Shown here one piece after another: positions 6,811-12,639 of a DNA stretch of 64,000 nt (positions are counted from its first letter, which is position 1; each line of letters begins with the position of its first letter). The notes under the pieces were generated by a model. That model searched no databases, was not told the DNA's origin, and saw only the letters and a list, made by a program, of their open reading frames with translations. The stretch comes from Armatimonas rosea (lineage in GTDB: Bacteria > Armatimonadota > Armatimonadia > Armatimonadales > Armatimonadaceae), in NCBI RefSeq assembly GCF_014202505.1, contig NZ_JACHGW010000001.1, positions 1,178,001 to 1,242,000 on the forward strand, read 5' to 3'. Made by a program: the position numbers and the translations under genes.

Positions 6811-8113
6811 AGGGTTCAAAGTCCTTGAGGAAGTGCCCAAAGCGGGGCTCGTCGGGGGAGGTCAGGCCCTGCGCGATAGGATCGTAGAGGCGCGCCATGC
6901 CGTCCACCGAGTCCAGCGGCGTATAGAAGTTTTTATCGTCGCGCAGGTGGGTCGCCTTCGGGTAGGGGTTTTCGTCGGTGATCCAGCCGGTATCGACCGC
7001 GTTCATGTAGATGCCCTCGCGTGCCCACTCCTGTGCGCTCGTGCGAACCAGCATATTGAGCGCCGCCTTTGCCATGTTGGTGTGCGGGTGCCGCTCGGTC
7101 TTGCTGGCGCGGTTGAACTGCCCCTCCATTGCCGATGCCTGGACCACAAAGCGCCGTGCGTGCGGCGAGCGCAGGAGGGCGGGCTTGAGGCGGCCGGTGA
7201 GCACAAAGGGCGCGGTGGCATTGACAAGCTGCACCTCCAAGAGCTCCAGCGTGCTCACTTCATGCAGGCTCAGTGCCCAGGAGTTGGTCGGGCGCTTGTC
7301 CAGCGGCTGGCCGTCGTAGTCCCGCTCCCCGGCGGGGAAGTAGCGCTCGACTCCGGGGAGGTTTCCGGTGTAGCCGCTCTGCGCCTCCAAGAGCCAGGGG
7401 GCGCTCTCTTTGGCGATCAGCTCCTGGTAGAACGCGCGTGGGCGCTTGACGGTCTGGGCGGCGTTGTTGACCAGGATATCCAGGTGTGGCAGGCGGGCGT
7501 TGAGGGCATCCGCGAAGGCCTCGACACCGGGCAGGTTGCGCAGGTCCAGCCCCTCCAGGGTCAGCCGCTCCCGCCAGAGCGCCACATCGGGCTCTTGGGC
7601 GAAGCGCTCGGCGGCATCGCGGGGAAAGCGGGTGGTGACAGTCACGCTGGCACCGTCGCGCAGTAGTCGCAGGGCGAGCTGGTAGCCAATCTTGATGCGC
7701 CCGCCGGTCACGAGGGCAAAACGCCCTGTCAAATCGACACTCTGGTGGCGCTTCTCCCAGCTCTTGGCGGCGCAGGTCGGGCAGAGGCGGTGGTAGAAAT
7801 GATGGAGCTGGGTGTAGGACTGCTTGCAGATGTAGCACGGCTGCGCCTTGGCCAGCACAGCACTGCCCTCACCCAGCAAGCGCGGCTCGTTGATTTGCTG
7901 CTGCTGGCGCACGAGCCCCGTCTGCGCCTGCGCCGCCCACGACTGCTCCCGCGCTGTTTCTCGTTGCGACTGCCGCTGCCCCCGCTTGCCCTCGCGGTGG
8001 ATCTTGGCGACCAATCCCTTGAAGCGCTCGTGCGCATCCATCACCGACGGGTCCTCGGCGATCTCTTGCAGTACGCGTAGCGTGGTCTCTAGCTCGTCAT
8101 CGGTAAAGGGCAT
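6800..8113 (-). CDS. SDR-family oxidoreductase with N-terminal zinc-finger-like extension
   Basis: This 437-residue protein has an unusual two-part layout. Residues 1-125 are basic and glutamine-rich and include CYIC at about 92 and LCPTC at about 109, a four-cysteine motif likely to bind zinc. The rest is a Rossmann-fold short-chain dehydrogenase: VTGGRIKIG (cofactor glycine loop), ILVNNAAQT, VVQASAMEG. At the YxxxK catalytic site the sequence reads HTNMAKAAL, so the lysine is kept but tyrosine is replaced by threonine. Long insertions separate the core strands. Substrate and activity are unknown; the tyrosine loss may mean a changed mechanism or a binding role. The tRNA block starts 12 bases upstream. 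Confidence 0.8.
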   Translation of the reverse strand: MPFTDDELETTLRVLQEIAEDPSVMDAHERFKGLVAKIHREGKRGQRQSQRETAREQSWAAQAQTGLVRQQQQINEPRLLGEGSAVLAKAQPCYICKQSYTQLHHFYHRLCPTCAAKSWEKRHQSVDLTGRFALVTGGRIKIGYQLALRLLRDGASVTVTTRFPRDAAERFAQEPDVALWRERLTLEGLDLRNLPGVEAFADALNARLPHLDILVNNAAQTVKRPRAFYQELIAKESAPWLLEAQSGYTGNLPGVERYFPAGERDYDGQPLDKRPTNSWALSLHEVSTLELLEVQLVNATAPFVLTGRLKPALLRSPHARRFVVQASAMEGQFNRASKTERHPHTNMAKAALNMLVRTSAQEWAREGIYMNAVDTGWITDENPYPKATHLRDDKNFYTPLDSVDGMARLYDPIAQGLTSPDEPRFGHFLKDFEPYAW

Positions 8114-8124
8114 GGCGATTGGGT

Positions 8125-8198
8125 GGAGAGAGGGAGGACTCGAACCTCCGACTTCCGGTTTTAGCGTAACCGGCCTCTTCCTACTGAGTTACTCCCCC
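8125..8198 (-). tRNA. tRNA-like gene A (non-canonical anticodon loop)
   Basis: On the minus strand 74 nt fold as acceptor GGGGGAG with CTCTCTC (two G-U pairs), a weak D arm, a 5-6 bp anticodon stem (CGGTT/AACCG), loop ACGCTAA, six variable bases and a perfect T arm (GGAGG, TTCGAGT, CCTCC). If the loop is read normally the anticodon is GCU (Ser), but base 33 is C instead of U and the long variable arm expected of tRNA-Ser is missing. A CCA end is not encoded at the expected place. First of a three-member block. Confidence 0.6.
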
Positions 8199-8216
8199 CA
8201 CAACCTTCAGGGATTG

Positions 8217-8285
8217 GAAAGCGGGCGGGATTCGAACCCGCAGCTCGATGTGGAGTCGTGTTACTTCCCTTGACACTACCGCTTT
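8217..8285 (-). tRNA. tRNA-like gene B (possible Trp CCA, degenerate)
   Basis: This 69-nt element has acceptor AAAGCGG/CCGCTTT, extendable outward by two more pairs, and a perfect T arm (GCGGG, TTCGAAT, CCCGC). The segment between the D stem (GTGT...ACAC) and the T stem is only 16 nt, too short for a normal anticodon arm plus variable loop. If the D arm is relaxed, a loop CTCCACA with anticodon CCA can be drawn on a stem with one mismatch. Identity is therefore uncertain. Confidence 0.5.
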
Positions 8286-8327
8286 CCACAGACTCTATCG
8301 TATGTACGTGCCGATTGTTAAAGACGA

Positions 8328-8429
8328 GGAGAGAGACGGGACTCGAACCCACACGTCCGCTACGCAAGCGGTGCGCTTCCGGCACCCGCAGGTACTCTGC
8401 GGCGCGCTTCCGTTACGCAACTCCCTCCC
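8328..8429 (-). tRNA. tRNA-like gene C with duplicated D and anticodon arms
   Basis: This 102-nt element keeps acceptor GGGAGGG/CTCTCTC and a T arm (GTGGG, TTCGAGT, CCCGT). Between them the motif GGAAGCGC followed by a CCGC hairpin occurs twice: first with CCGCA, loop GAGTACC, TGCGG, then with CCGC, loop TTGCGTA, GCGG. It therefore looks like D arm-anticodon arm-D arm-anticodon arm inside one acceptor. A class II tRNA-Tyr (GUA) with a long variable arm is an alternative, but base 33 would be A and the length is excessive. Confidence 0.5.
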
Positions 8430-8455
8430 GGCTCTTTATACCGTAAAATACGGGC
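8430..8455. promoter_or_regulatory. Divergent promoter between tRNA block 1 and paralog 1
   Basis: Only 26 bases separate the 5' end of tRNA-like gene C and the ATG of the plus-strand protein gene. On the plus strand TAAAAT (8444-8449) lies six bases before ATG; on the minus strand TATAAA lies about five bases before the tRNA. The two promoters overlap, so expression of both directions is probably interdependent. Confidence 0.45.
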
Positions 8456-9334
8456 ATGGACGAAAGGCTCGTGGCGCTTAAAGATCCGACCCTCCCCGTG
8501 GTACGCATTGAAGAGATCTGGCAGGGGATACGGACCCTCGACGGCCCTATTGCAGGAGCGATTCTTCTCCATCCCAACTGTTCGCCCACGCTCTTCTGGG
8601 AGCTTTTTCTGCACCATCCCGCGCTGGCGGCGAGCAACCCTTCGTTCTCGCTGCTTCTCTTGGAGTCCGAGAGCCTGACCCACCAGAGTGCCTGGACCCT
8701 ACACCATCTCCTCCGTCGCCCCGATATCCCCGCCTCCGTTTTGGAACTTCTCACCCACGCCGAAGCCCGAAAAGTAGCACAGGAGGCGCGTCACCATCAG
8801 GCATTCGCAGGGGAGGTCGTGGCGGGCTGGGAGGCTGAGCTGCTTCAGTTGCTTGCCAGCGAGCTCCATCGAGACCGACGCTTGGTCTGGCTCGCACGGG
8901 TGGGGGCGCTGCCGGAGGCGCTCAATGCTGCCTTGCCCTATCCCATCCGACCGACTCCGCTCCCACCTCGCTCTCCTCGGGGGATCCCGCCGTACGAGGA
9001 CTGGGAGCCGCGCTGGCAGTACAATGCTCGGCTTGGACAGCTTGTACTGGAAGACGGGCTAGCTCTCCCCGAGCGAGACCAGCGCCATGCGATCTTAACC
9101 TTCTTCGCCTGCAGCGACGGTGAGCTGGCGCCTTTTCTTGCCCTTGCCCAAGTTGCGGCACGGCGCTTGCTCACCAACGCGACTGTCGCTCCGGTTTGGT
9201 ACAAGCGCTTGGGAGCCGCCCTCAACCACCACTTGCCCACCTCCGCTCTCCCGCGCCTCACCGACGATGGCAACCGCTGGGTACGCGCCGTGGCCCAAAA
9301 ACGCCTCGCCGATCCGAAGTGGCGCTTATTTTGA
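8456..9334 (+). CDS. Paralog 1 of the tRNA-associated repeat-like protein family
   Basis: This 292-residue protein belongs to no family I can name with confidence. It shares with the proteins at 9799 and 11090 an N-terminal block (HPNCSPTLFWELFLHHPALAA then NPSFSLLLLE), a middle helix pair with RRLVWLARVGALPEALN, and a C-terminal signature DDGNRWVRAVAQKRLADPKW. Short leucine-rich helical units with NP and HPNCPP turns resemble leucine-rich-repeat-variant or HEAT-type solenoids, which bind proteins or nucleic acids. No signal peptide or membrane segment is seen. It begins 27 bases from tRNA-like gene C, divergently. A role connected with the tRNAs is suggested only by the threefold repetition of this arrangement. 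Confidence 0.8.
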   Translation: MDERLVALKDPTLPVVRIEEIWQGIRTLDGPIAGAILLHPNCSPTLFWELFLHHPALAASNPSFSLLLLESESLTHQSAWTLHHLLRRPDIPASVLELLTHAEARKVAQEARHHQAFAGEVVAGWEAELLQLLASELHRDRRLVWLARVGALPEALNAALPYPIRPTPLPPRSPRGIPPYEDWEPRWQYNARLGQLVLEDGLALPERDQRHAILTFFACSDGELAPFLALAQVAARRLLTNATVAPVWYKRLGAALNHHLPTSALPRLTDDGNRWVRAVAQKRLADPKWRLF

Positions 9335-9345
9335 CCCCACCCCAG

Positions 9346-9365
9346 CCTTCCCTGCCGCAGGGAGG
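9346..9365 (+). terminator. GC hairpin after paralog 1
   Basis: The hairpin CCTTCCCTG-CC-GCAGGGAGG lies 12 bases after the stop codon. There is no T-run, so it may only be a transcript-end stabiliser or a weak terminator. The following bases up to 9422 contain two copies of GGGTGGGTTC-type sequence resembling a broken T arm. Confidence 0.35.
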
Positions 9366-9422
9366 GTGGACGCGAGCTGTGCGAGTGGCCGGGTGGGTTC
9401 GAGCCGGGTGGGTTCTGCCGTA

Positions 9423-9494
9423 GAAAGCGGGCAGGATTTGCACCTGCACTTTGGGGTTATGAGCTCCCTTGTGCTTCTATTACACCACCGCTTT
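9423..9494 (-). tRNA. tRNA-like gene D (Met CAT anticodon)
   Basis: This 72-nt element has acceptor AAAGCGG/CCGCTTT (extendable with G-1:C73), D stem GTGT/GCAC and anticodon loop CTCATAA with U33, anticodon CAU and A37. The anticodon stem GGGAG/CCCCA has two mismatches. The T loop is TGCAAAT instead of TTCGAAT, an uncommon change at U55. It resembles tRNA-Met but is degenerate. Confidence 0.6.
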
Positions 9495-9513
9495 CCAGAG
9501 GCATTTTATCAAA

Positions 9514-9586
9514 GGAGAGAGACGGGAATCGAACCCGCATCTCCGGCTTGCAAACCGGCGTGGTTCCCTTCACACCACTCCCTCCC
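9514..9586 (-). tRNA. tRNA-like gene E (8-base anticodon loop)
   Basis: This 73-nt element has acceptor GGGAGGG/CTCTCTC, a perfect D stem TGGT/ACCA and a perfect T arm (GCGGG, TTCGATT, CCCGT). The anticodon arm is CCGG-TTTGCAAG-CCGG; no register gives a normal seven-base loop with a five-pair stem. The eight-base loop contains both UGC (Ala) and GCA (Cys). Eight-base loops are known from frameshift-suppressor tRNAs. Confidence 0.55.
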
Positions 9587-9601
9587 TGAGCTGGGCATTT
9601 G

Positions 9602-9674
9602 GAAAACGAACCAGAGTCGAACTGGTACCTCCCGACTGAGAATCGGGCATGCTTCCATTGAACACCACCGCTTT
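9602..9674 (-). tRNA. tRNA-Glu (CTC)
   Basis: This is the most regular member of the array. All 73 nt fold into a cloverleaf: acceptor AAAGCGG/TCGTTTT, D stem GTGT/GCAT, perfect anticodon stem CCCGA/TCGGG with loop TTCTCAG (U33, anticodon CUC, A37), and T arm ACCAG, TTCGACT, CTGGT. The acceptor can be extended by G-1:C73 and one more pair. The A1:U72 end is unusual for tRNA-Glu. Confidence 0.75.
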
Positions 9675-9706
9675 CCGGGGAGAGTGTACCTGAGAGAGTG
9701 CGAAGA

Positions 9707-9777
9707 GGAGGAAGGCGGGACTCGCACCCACATCTCCGCGATTGCAGTACGGCGTGTTTCTCTACACCACAACCTCC
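9707..9777 (-). tRNA. tRNA-like gene G (Cys GCA anticodon)
   Basis: The element is about 71 nt with D stem GTGT/ACAC, anticodon loop CTGCAAT (U33, GCA, A37) on stem CCGTA/CGCGG with one mismatch, and T arm GTGGG, TGCGAGT, CCCGC. The acceptor pairing is poor (GAGGTTG with CTTCCTC, five of seven). U55 of the T loop is G, as in gene D. Confidence 0.5.
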
Positions 9778-9798
9778 AAGGTATTTTATCAGTCAGGC
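9778..9798. promoter_or_regulatory. Divergent promoter between tRNA block 2 and paralog 2
   Basis: Twenty-one bases separate tRNA-like gene G from the ATG of paralog 2. Read on the minus strand, TAAAAT lies about five bases before the tRNA; its complement TATTTT serves as a possible -10 on the plus strand. The layout repeats that at 8430-8455. Confidence 0.4.
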
Positions 9799-10698
9799 AT
9801 GAATCTCTGGGGCCCTCTCCACAACCTTTCTACTAGCGGTGATGCGCTGGCACAGCTCTACTATGAGATACCCCGTCGGGGTGCACAAGGGGCGAGCTTG
9901 CTGGAGGCACTGGCGCGGCATCCGAACTGTCCCCCAAAGATTATTCGGCAGCTCTTGCTGTCGGTGCCACAGGCAGTGACGGAGAACCCTGCCTGGTGCT
10001 TGCTTATGCTGGAGGGAGGCATTCTAGGCGCACAAGAGCCCGTTCTTGAGCAACTTTGTGTGGGGAGTCTTCCCTATTCCTACTTAGAGCTACTCTGTCA
10101 GCATCCCAATGCTCAGGTGCGGGCACAGGTGGCGGAGCATGTCTCCTATGCGGGGAGCGTGTCGGGAGACCTTGATGAGGCACTCTTGCAGAAGCTGGGG
10201 ACGCTTCGGCGCGATGGACGGCTTGTCTGGCTGGCGCGGGAGGGATTTTTCCCCGCACGACTCCAAGACTATCTGCCACACCCCGTGGTCGTGTCCCCTG
10301 CCCATTGCCAGAGCTTTCGAGCGACGCGGCTAGACCCTTGGGTTGAGGTAATGGACTTACTGAGTGCCAAGAGTGGCCAAAAAGCCTCATCGGAAGAGAT
10401 GCTCATTCACTATGCCCGAACCCACGGCGAGCTGGTGCCGCTCCTTGCCCTCACTGTAACTCCCTCAAAGAGTGTCCTGCGCGAGCTTTATCGGAGTGTT
10501 CTGCCTTGGAAGCGGCTGGGAATCGCCTTAAATCCCCAAGCACGGTATGTCGAGAACTGGTACTACACGAGTCCATTGGATTCTGACACAGAAGATAGCG
10601 CCCGAAGTATCCTCGGCTACCTCGCCAACGACGGCAACCGCTGGGTGCGTGCGGTGGCCCGGCAGCGTCTCGCTGATCCCAGCTGGCGTTTGTTTTAA
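9799..10698 (+). CDS. Paralog 2 of the tRNA-associated repeat-like protein family
   Basis: This 299-residue protein is homologous along its whole length to the one at 8456. The shared blocks are HPNCPPKIIRQLLLSVPQAV with NPAWCLLMLEGG (residues about 38-75), RDGRLVWLAREGFFPARLQDYLPHPVVVSP in the middle, and NDGNRWVRAVARQRLADPSWRLF at the C-terminus. ATG 9799 is chosen because homology with the paralogs begins there; the in-frame codon at 9742 lies within the tRNA. The stop codon abuts tRNA-like gene H, whose 3' end starts at the next base. Function unknown; helical solenoid likely. Confidence 0.8.
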   Translation: MNLWGPLHNLSTSGDALAQLYYEIPRRGAQGASLLEALARHPNCPPKIIRQLLLSVPQAVTENPAWCLLMLEGGILGAQEPVLEQLCVGSLPYSYLELLCQHPNAQVRAQVAEHVSYAGSVSGDLDEALLQKLGTLRRDGRLVWLAREGFFPARLQDYLPHPVVVSPAHCQSFRATRLDPWVEVMDLLSAKSGQKASSEEMLIHYARTHGELVPLLALTVTPSKSVLRELYRSVLPWKRLGIALNPQARYVENWYYTSPLDSDTEDSARSILGYLANDGNRWVRAVARQRLADPSWRLF

Positions 10699-10769
10699 CG
10701 GAGCGGGCAGGAGTCGAACCTACACCTCTTCAATGCCGTTGAAGCGCGCTTCCATTGCGCCACCGCTCC
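10699..10769 (-). tRNA. tRNA-like gene H (GGC in loop, C33)
   Basis: This 71-nt element forms a near-perfect cloverleaf: acceptor GGAGCGG/CCGCTCC, D stem GCGC/GCGC, anticodon stem CTTCA/TGAAG, T arm GTAGG, TTCGACT, CCTGC. The loop ACGGCAT places GGC (Ala) at 34-36, but base 33 is C, not the almost invariant U, and the G3:U70 pair required by AlaRS is absent (A3:U70). It may therefore be structurally sound but not a standard elongator. Confidence 0.6.
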
Positions 10770-10983
10770 CCGTCCGCCGATTGGAAATCGGCGTCTGCAA
10801 TGGCGTTCCGCCACAAAGCCCGTGCACCCTCTGGGTGCGGGCTCCCCAATCTACCTTCCTTCGCGAAGCCGTGCCCACAGGGTGCACAAGTGGCCGAGTT
10901 CCACGAGGCCGAGGGAGGCAGCCTGGAACAGGCTTCGCGGCGCTTGCGCCACTGCTGACGCCCAATTCCATTGGGCGGACAAA
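10770..10983. repeat. Palindrome-rich spacer between tRNA-like genes H and I
   Basis: The spacer starts with a perfect hairpin (CGCCGATT-GGA-AATCGGCG, 10776-10794), whose core GATTGGAAATC recurs in the anticodon arm of tRNA-like gene I and in the repeats at 35.3 and 41.1 kb. Further short inverted repeats follow (GTGCACCCTCTGGGTGCGGG, TTCGCGAAG). I see no gene in it. Confidence 0.5.
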
Positions 10984-11054
10984 GAAGGCGGGCGGGAGTC
11001 GAACCCGCACTGCGAAGATTGGAAATCCAAGCCGCTTCCATTGCTTACCGCCTT
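10984..11054 (-). tRNA. tRNA-like gene I (Gly TCC anticodon)
   Basis: This 71-nt element has acceptor AAGGCGG/CCGCCTT (extendable with G-1:C73) and a perfect T arm (GCGGG, TTCGACT, CCCGC). The D arm is short. The anticodon loop TTTCCAA has U33, UCC and A37, but the stem TTGGA/TCTTC has only three pairs. The same bases can instead form the tight hairpin GATT-TCC-AATC that recurs elsewhere as a repeat core, so this arm may have been rebuilt by a repeat sequence. Confidence 0.5.
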
Positions 11055-11089
11055 CGGTGACATTGTATCTGCCTAAGGTATAAAAGCTC
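11055..11089. promoter_or_regulatory. Divergent promoter between tRNA block 3 and paralog 3
   Basis: On the plus strand TATAAA lies five bases before the paralog 3 ATG. On the minus strand TACAAT lies about six bases before the 5' end of tRNA-like gene I. This is the third repetition of the divergent layout. Confidence 0.45.
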
Positions 11090-11857
11090 ATGCGTAGCAC
11101 GGACCGAGAACTTCTGAAGCAAGCAGAGCTCAATAGCGACGAGATCAAGCGGCTCTACAGTCAGCTTGACACGCTCCACGGCTACGAGCGCACCGGAGTG
11201 ATTGAGACCTTAGTAGGGAGTCCGAACTGCCCGCCGGACATCTATACGGCACTCTTTCCGCTGGCACCAAACCAGGGGCTGCTGAATCCCGCGTGGCCTC
11301 TGTTTCTGATAGAAGGACAGTTTCTGCATGAGCTCGACCGCGCCTTTATTGCGACATGCCTGCGCCATGGCAACACAACTTCCACGTTTTTAGAGGCGCT
11401 CACCTCCCATCCTGTGGGCTGGATTGCCCGCGCGGCGCGCCAGCACGTGACTCTGGTGGGGGAGGCGAGCGCCGACTGGGAGCAGGAGCTTCTCGACGAT
11501 TTTACGACACGGCTCTGGCGCGATAGCTCGCTTGTCTGGGTGATGCGTGCCGGAGCGCTCCCCGATGCCATCAACCGACGACTACCGTATCCCCTCCAGC
11601 CGCAGCCGCTCTTGCCCGAGGGGGAGCGCCAGAAAGTGCTAGAGAAGATTGCTGGGCAGCGTGGGACGAGCCTGGCGACTGTGCTCGCCATTGCACACAT
11701 GCAAAATCCTCTCCAAAAATGGGCAGAGCACCCGCACTGGGAGCGGCGATTTGCCTTGGCTTTAAACCCGACGATAAAACTAATGAAGAAGCGGCTCCAG
11801 CAGGATGGGCATGTCTGGGTACGTGCGGCGGCACGAGGAAGTGAGGGGATTTTATGA
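11090..11857 (+). CDS. Paralog 3 of the tRNA-associated repeat-like protein family
   Basis: This 255-residue protein is a more diverged member of the family seen at 8456 and 9799. It keeps SPNCPPDIYTALFPLAPNQG and NPAWPLFLIEG near residues 45-75, the SSLVWVMRAGALPDAINRRLPYP block and the C-terminal DGHVWVRAAARG, but ends without the ADPxWRLF tail. Its stop overlaps the GH16 gene start by four bases (ATGA), so it is probably co-transcribed with that gene. No recognised domain. Confidence 0.75.
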   Translation: MRSTDRELLKQAELNSDEIKRLYSQLDTLHGYERTGVIETLVGSPNCPPDIYTALFPLAPNQGLLNPAWPLFLIEGQFLHELDRAFIATCLRHGNTTSTFLEALTSHPVGWIARAARQHVTLVGEASADWEQELLDDFTTRLWRDSSLVWVMRAGALPDAINRRLPYPLQPQPLLPEGERQKVLEKIAGQRGTSLATVLAIAHMQNPLQKWAEHPHWERRFALALNPTIKLMKKRLQQDGHVWVRAAARGSEGIL

Positions 11858-12630
11858 GAGTTTTCGGAGCGATTGCGCTGACATTGCTTGCTTCGGTGAG
11901 CTTTGCCCAGCGGCCCGCGCAGGGGCCGGTCTCGACCGTGCCGTTTGTGCCAGAGAAGGCGGGTTATGCGCTGGTCTGGGAGGATGAGTTTGAGGGAAGC
12001 AAGCTCGATTCCACCAAGTGGAAGGTGCGGGGTGTGGGGCCACGAGCGCTGGCATATGTCTCGGAGGAGGCGGTGGAGGTCAAGGACGGCTACCTCTGGC
12101 TCTGGGCGAAGAAGAAGGGCGAGCAGCTACTGGGGAGCGCGGTGGGGACAGAGGGGCTTTTTTCCTCCCGCTACGGCTACTACGAGTGCCGGGCGCAGGT
12201 GCAGAAGTCGCCGGGGGTGTGGGCGGCGTTCTGGATTCAGTCCACCGAGATCGCCAAGGGGGAGGACCCGGCGGTCTTTGGGGCGGAGATCGACATCATG
12301 GAGTGCTTCCGCAAGCTGGGCACCGATATTGTCTCCCACAATGTCCACTGGGCGTATGGCCCCAACCAGAAGACCACGCGCGGGATGCAGAGCTACCTCA
12401 AGGGAGTCGGGACGGGCTTTCACACCTTTGGGCTGGAGTGGACCCCGGAGAAGTATGTTTTTTATGTGGATGGCCTGAAGTTCTACGAGGTGACCCAGGG
12501 CATCTCCCAGATCAAGGAGTATCTGATCCTGAGCATGGAGTACCCCAGCAACCCCGCCGACATGACCCGCACCCTCTACCCCGATGCCTTTGTCGTGGAC
12601 TACGTCCGGGTCTGGCAGAAGAAGCCGTAG
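11854..12630 (+). CDS. GH16 family glycoside hydrolase, secreted
   Basis: This 258-residue protein is a beta-jelly-roll family 16 glycoside hydrolase. A signal peptide occupies residues 1-18 (cleavage after SFAQ). The catalytic ExDxxE motif is AEIDIMECF with nucleophile E145 and acid/base E150; the surrounding GYYECRAQV, WAAFWIQS and FHTFGLEWTPEKYVFYVDG are characteristic. Substrates in the family include laminarin, lichenin, agar and carrageenan; the exact one cannot be told. It starts inside the end of paralog 3 and is convergent with the DUF6785 gene, whose stop lies nine bases away. Confidence 0.9.
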   Translation: MRVFGAIALTLLASVSFAQRPAQGPVSTVPFVPEKAGYALVWEDEFEGSKLDSTKWKVRGVGPRALAYVSEEAVEVKDGYLWLWAKKKGEQLLGSAVGTEGLFSSRYGYYECRAQVQKSPGVWAAFWIQSTEIAKGEDPAVFGAEIDIMECFRKLGTDIVSHNVHWAYGPNQKTTRGMQSYLKGVGTGFHTFGLEWTPEKYVFYVDGLKFYEVTQGISQIKEYLILSMEYPSNPADMTRTLYPDAFVVDYVRVWQKKP

Positions 12631-12639
12631 TAGCCGCTC

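Noticed and set aside
10860-10975. A further plus-strand tRNA in the spacer (CACAAGTGGCCGAG start)
   Set aside because: No matching T arm or acceptor could be paired; the region is better described as palindromic spacer.
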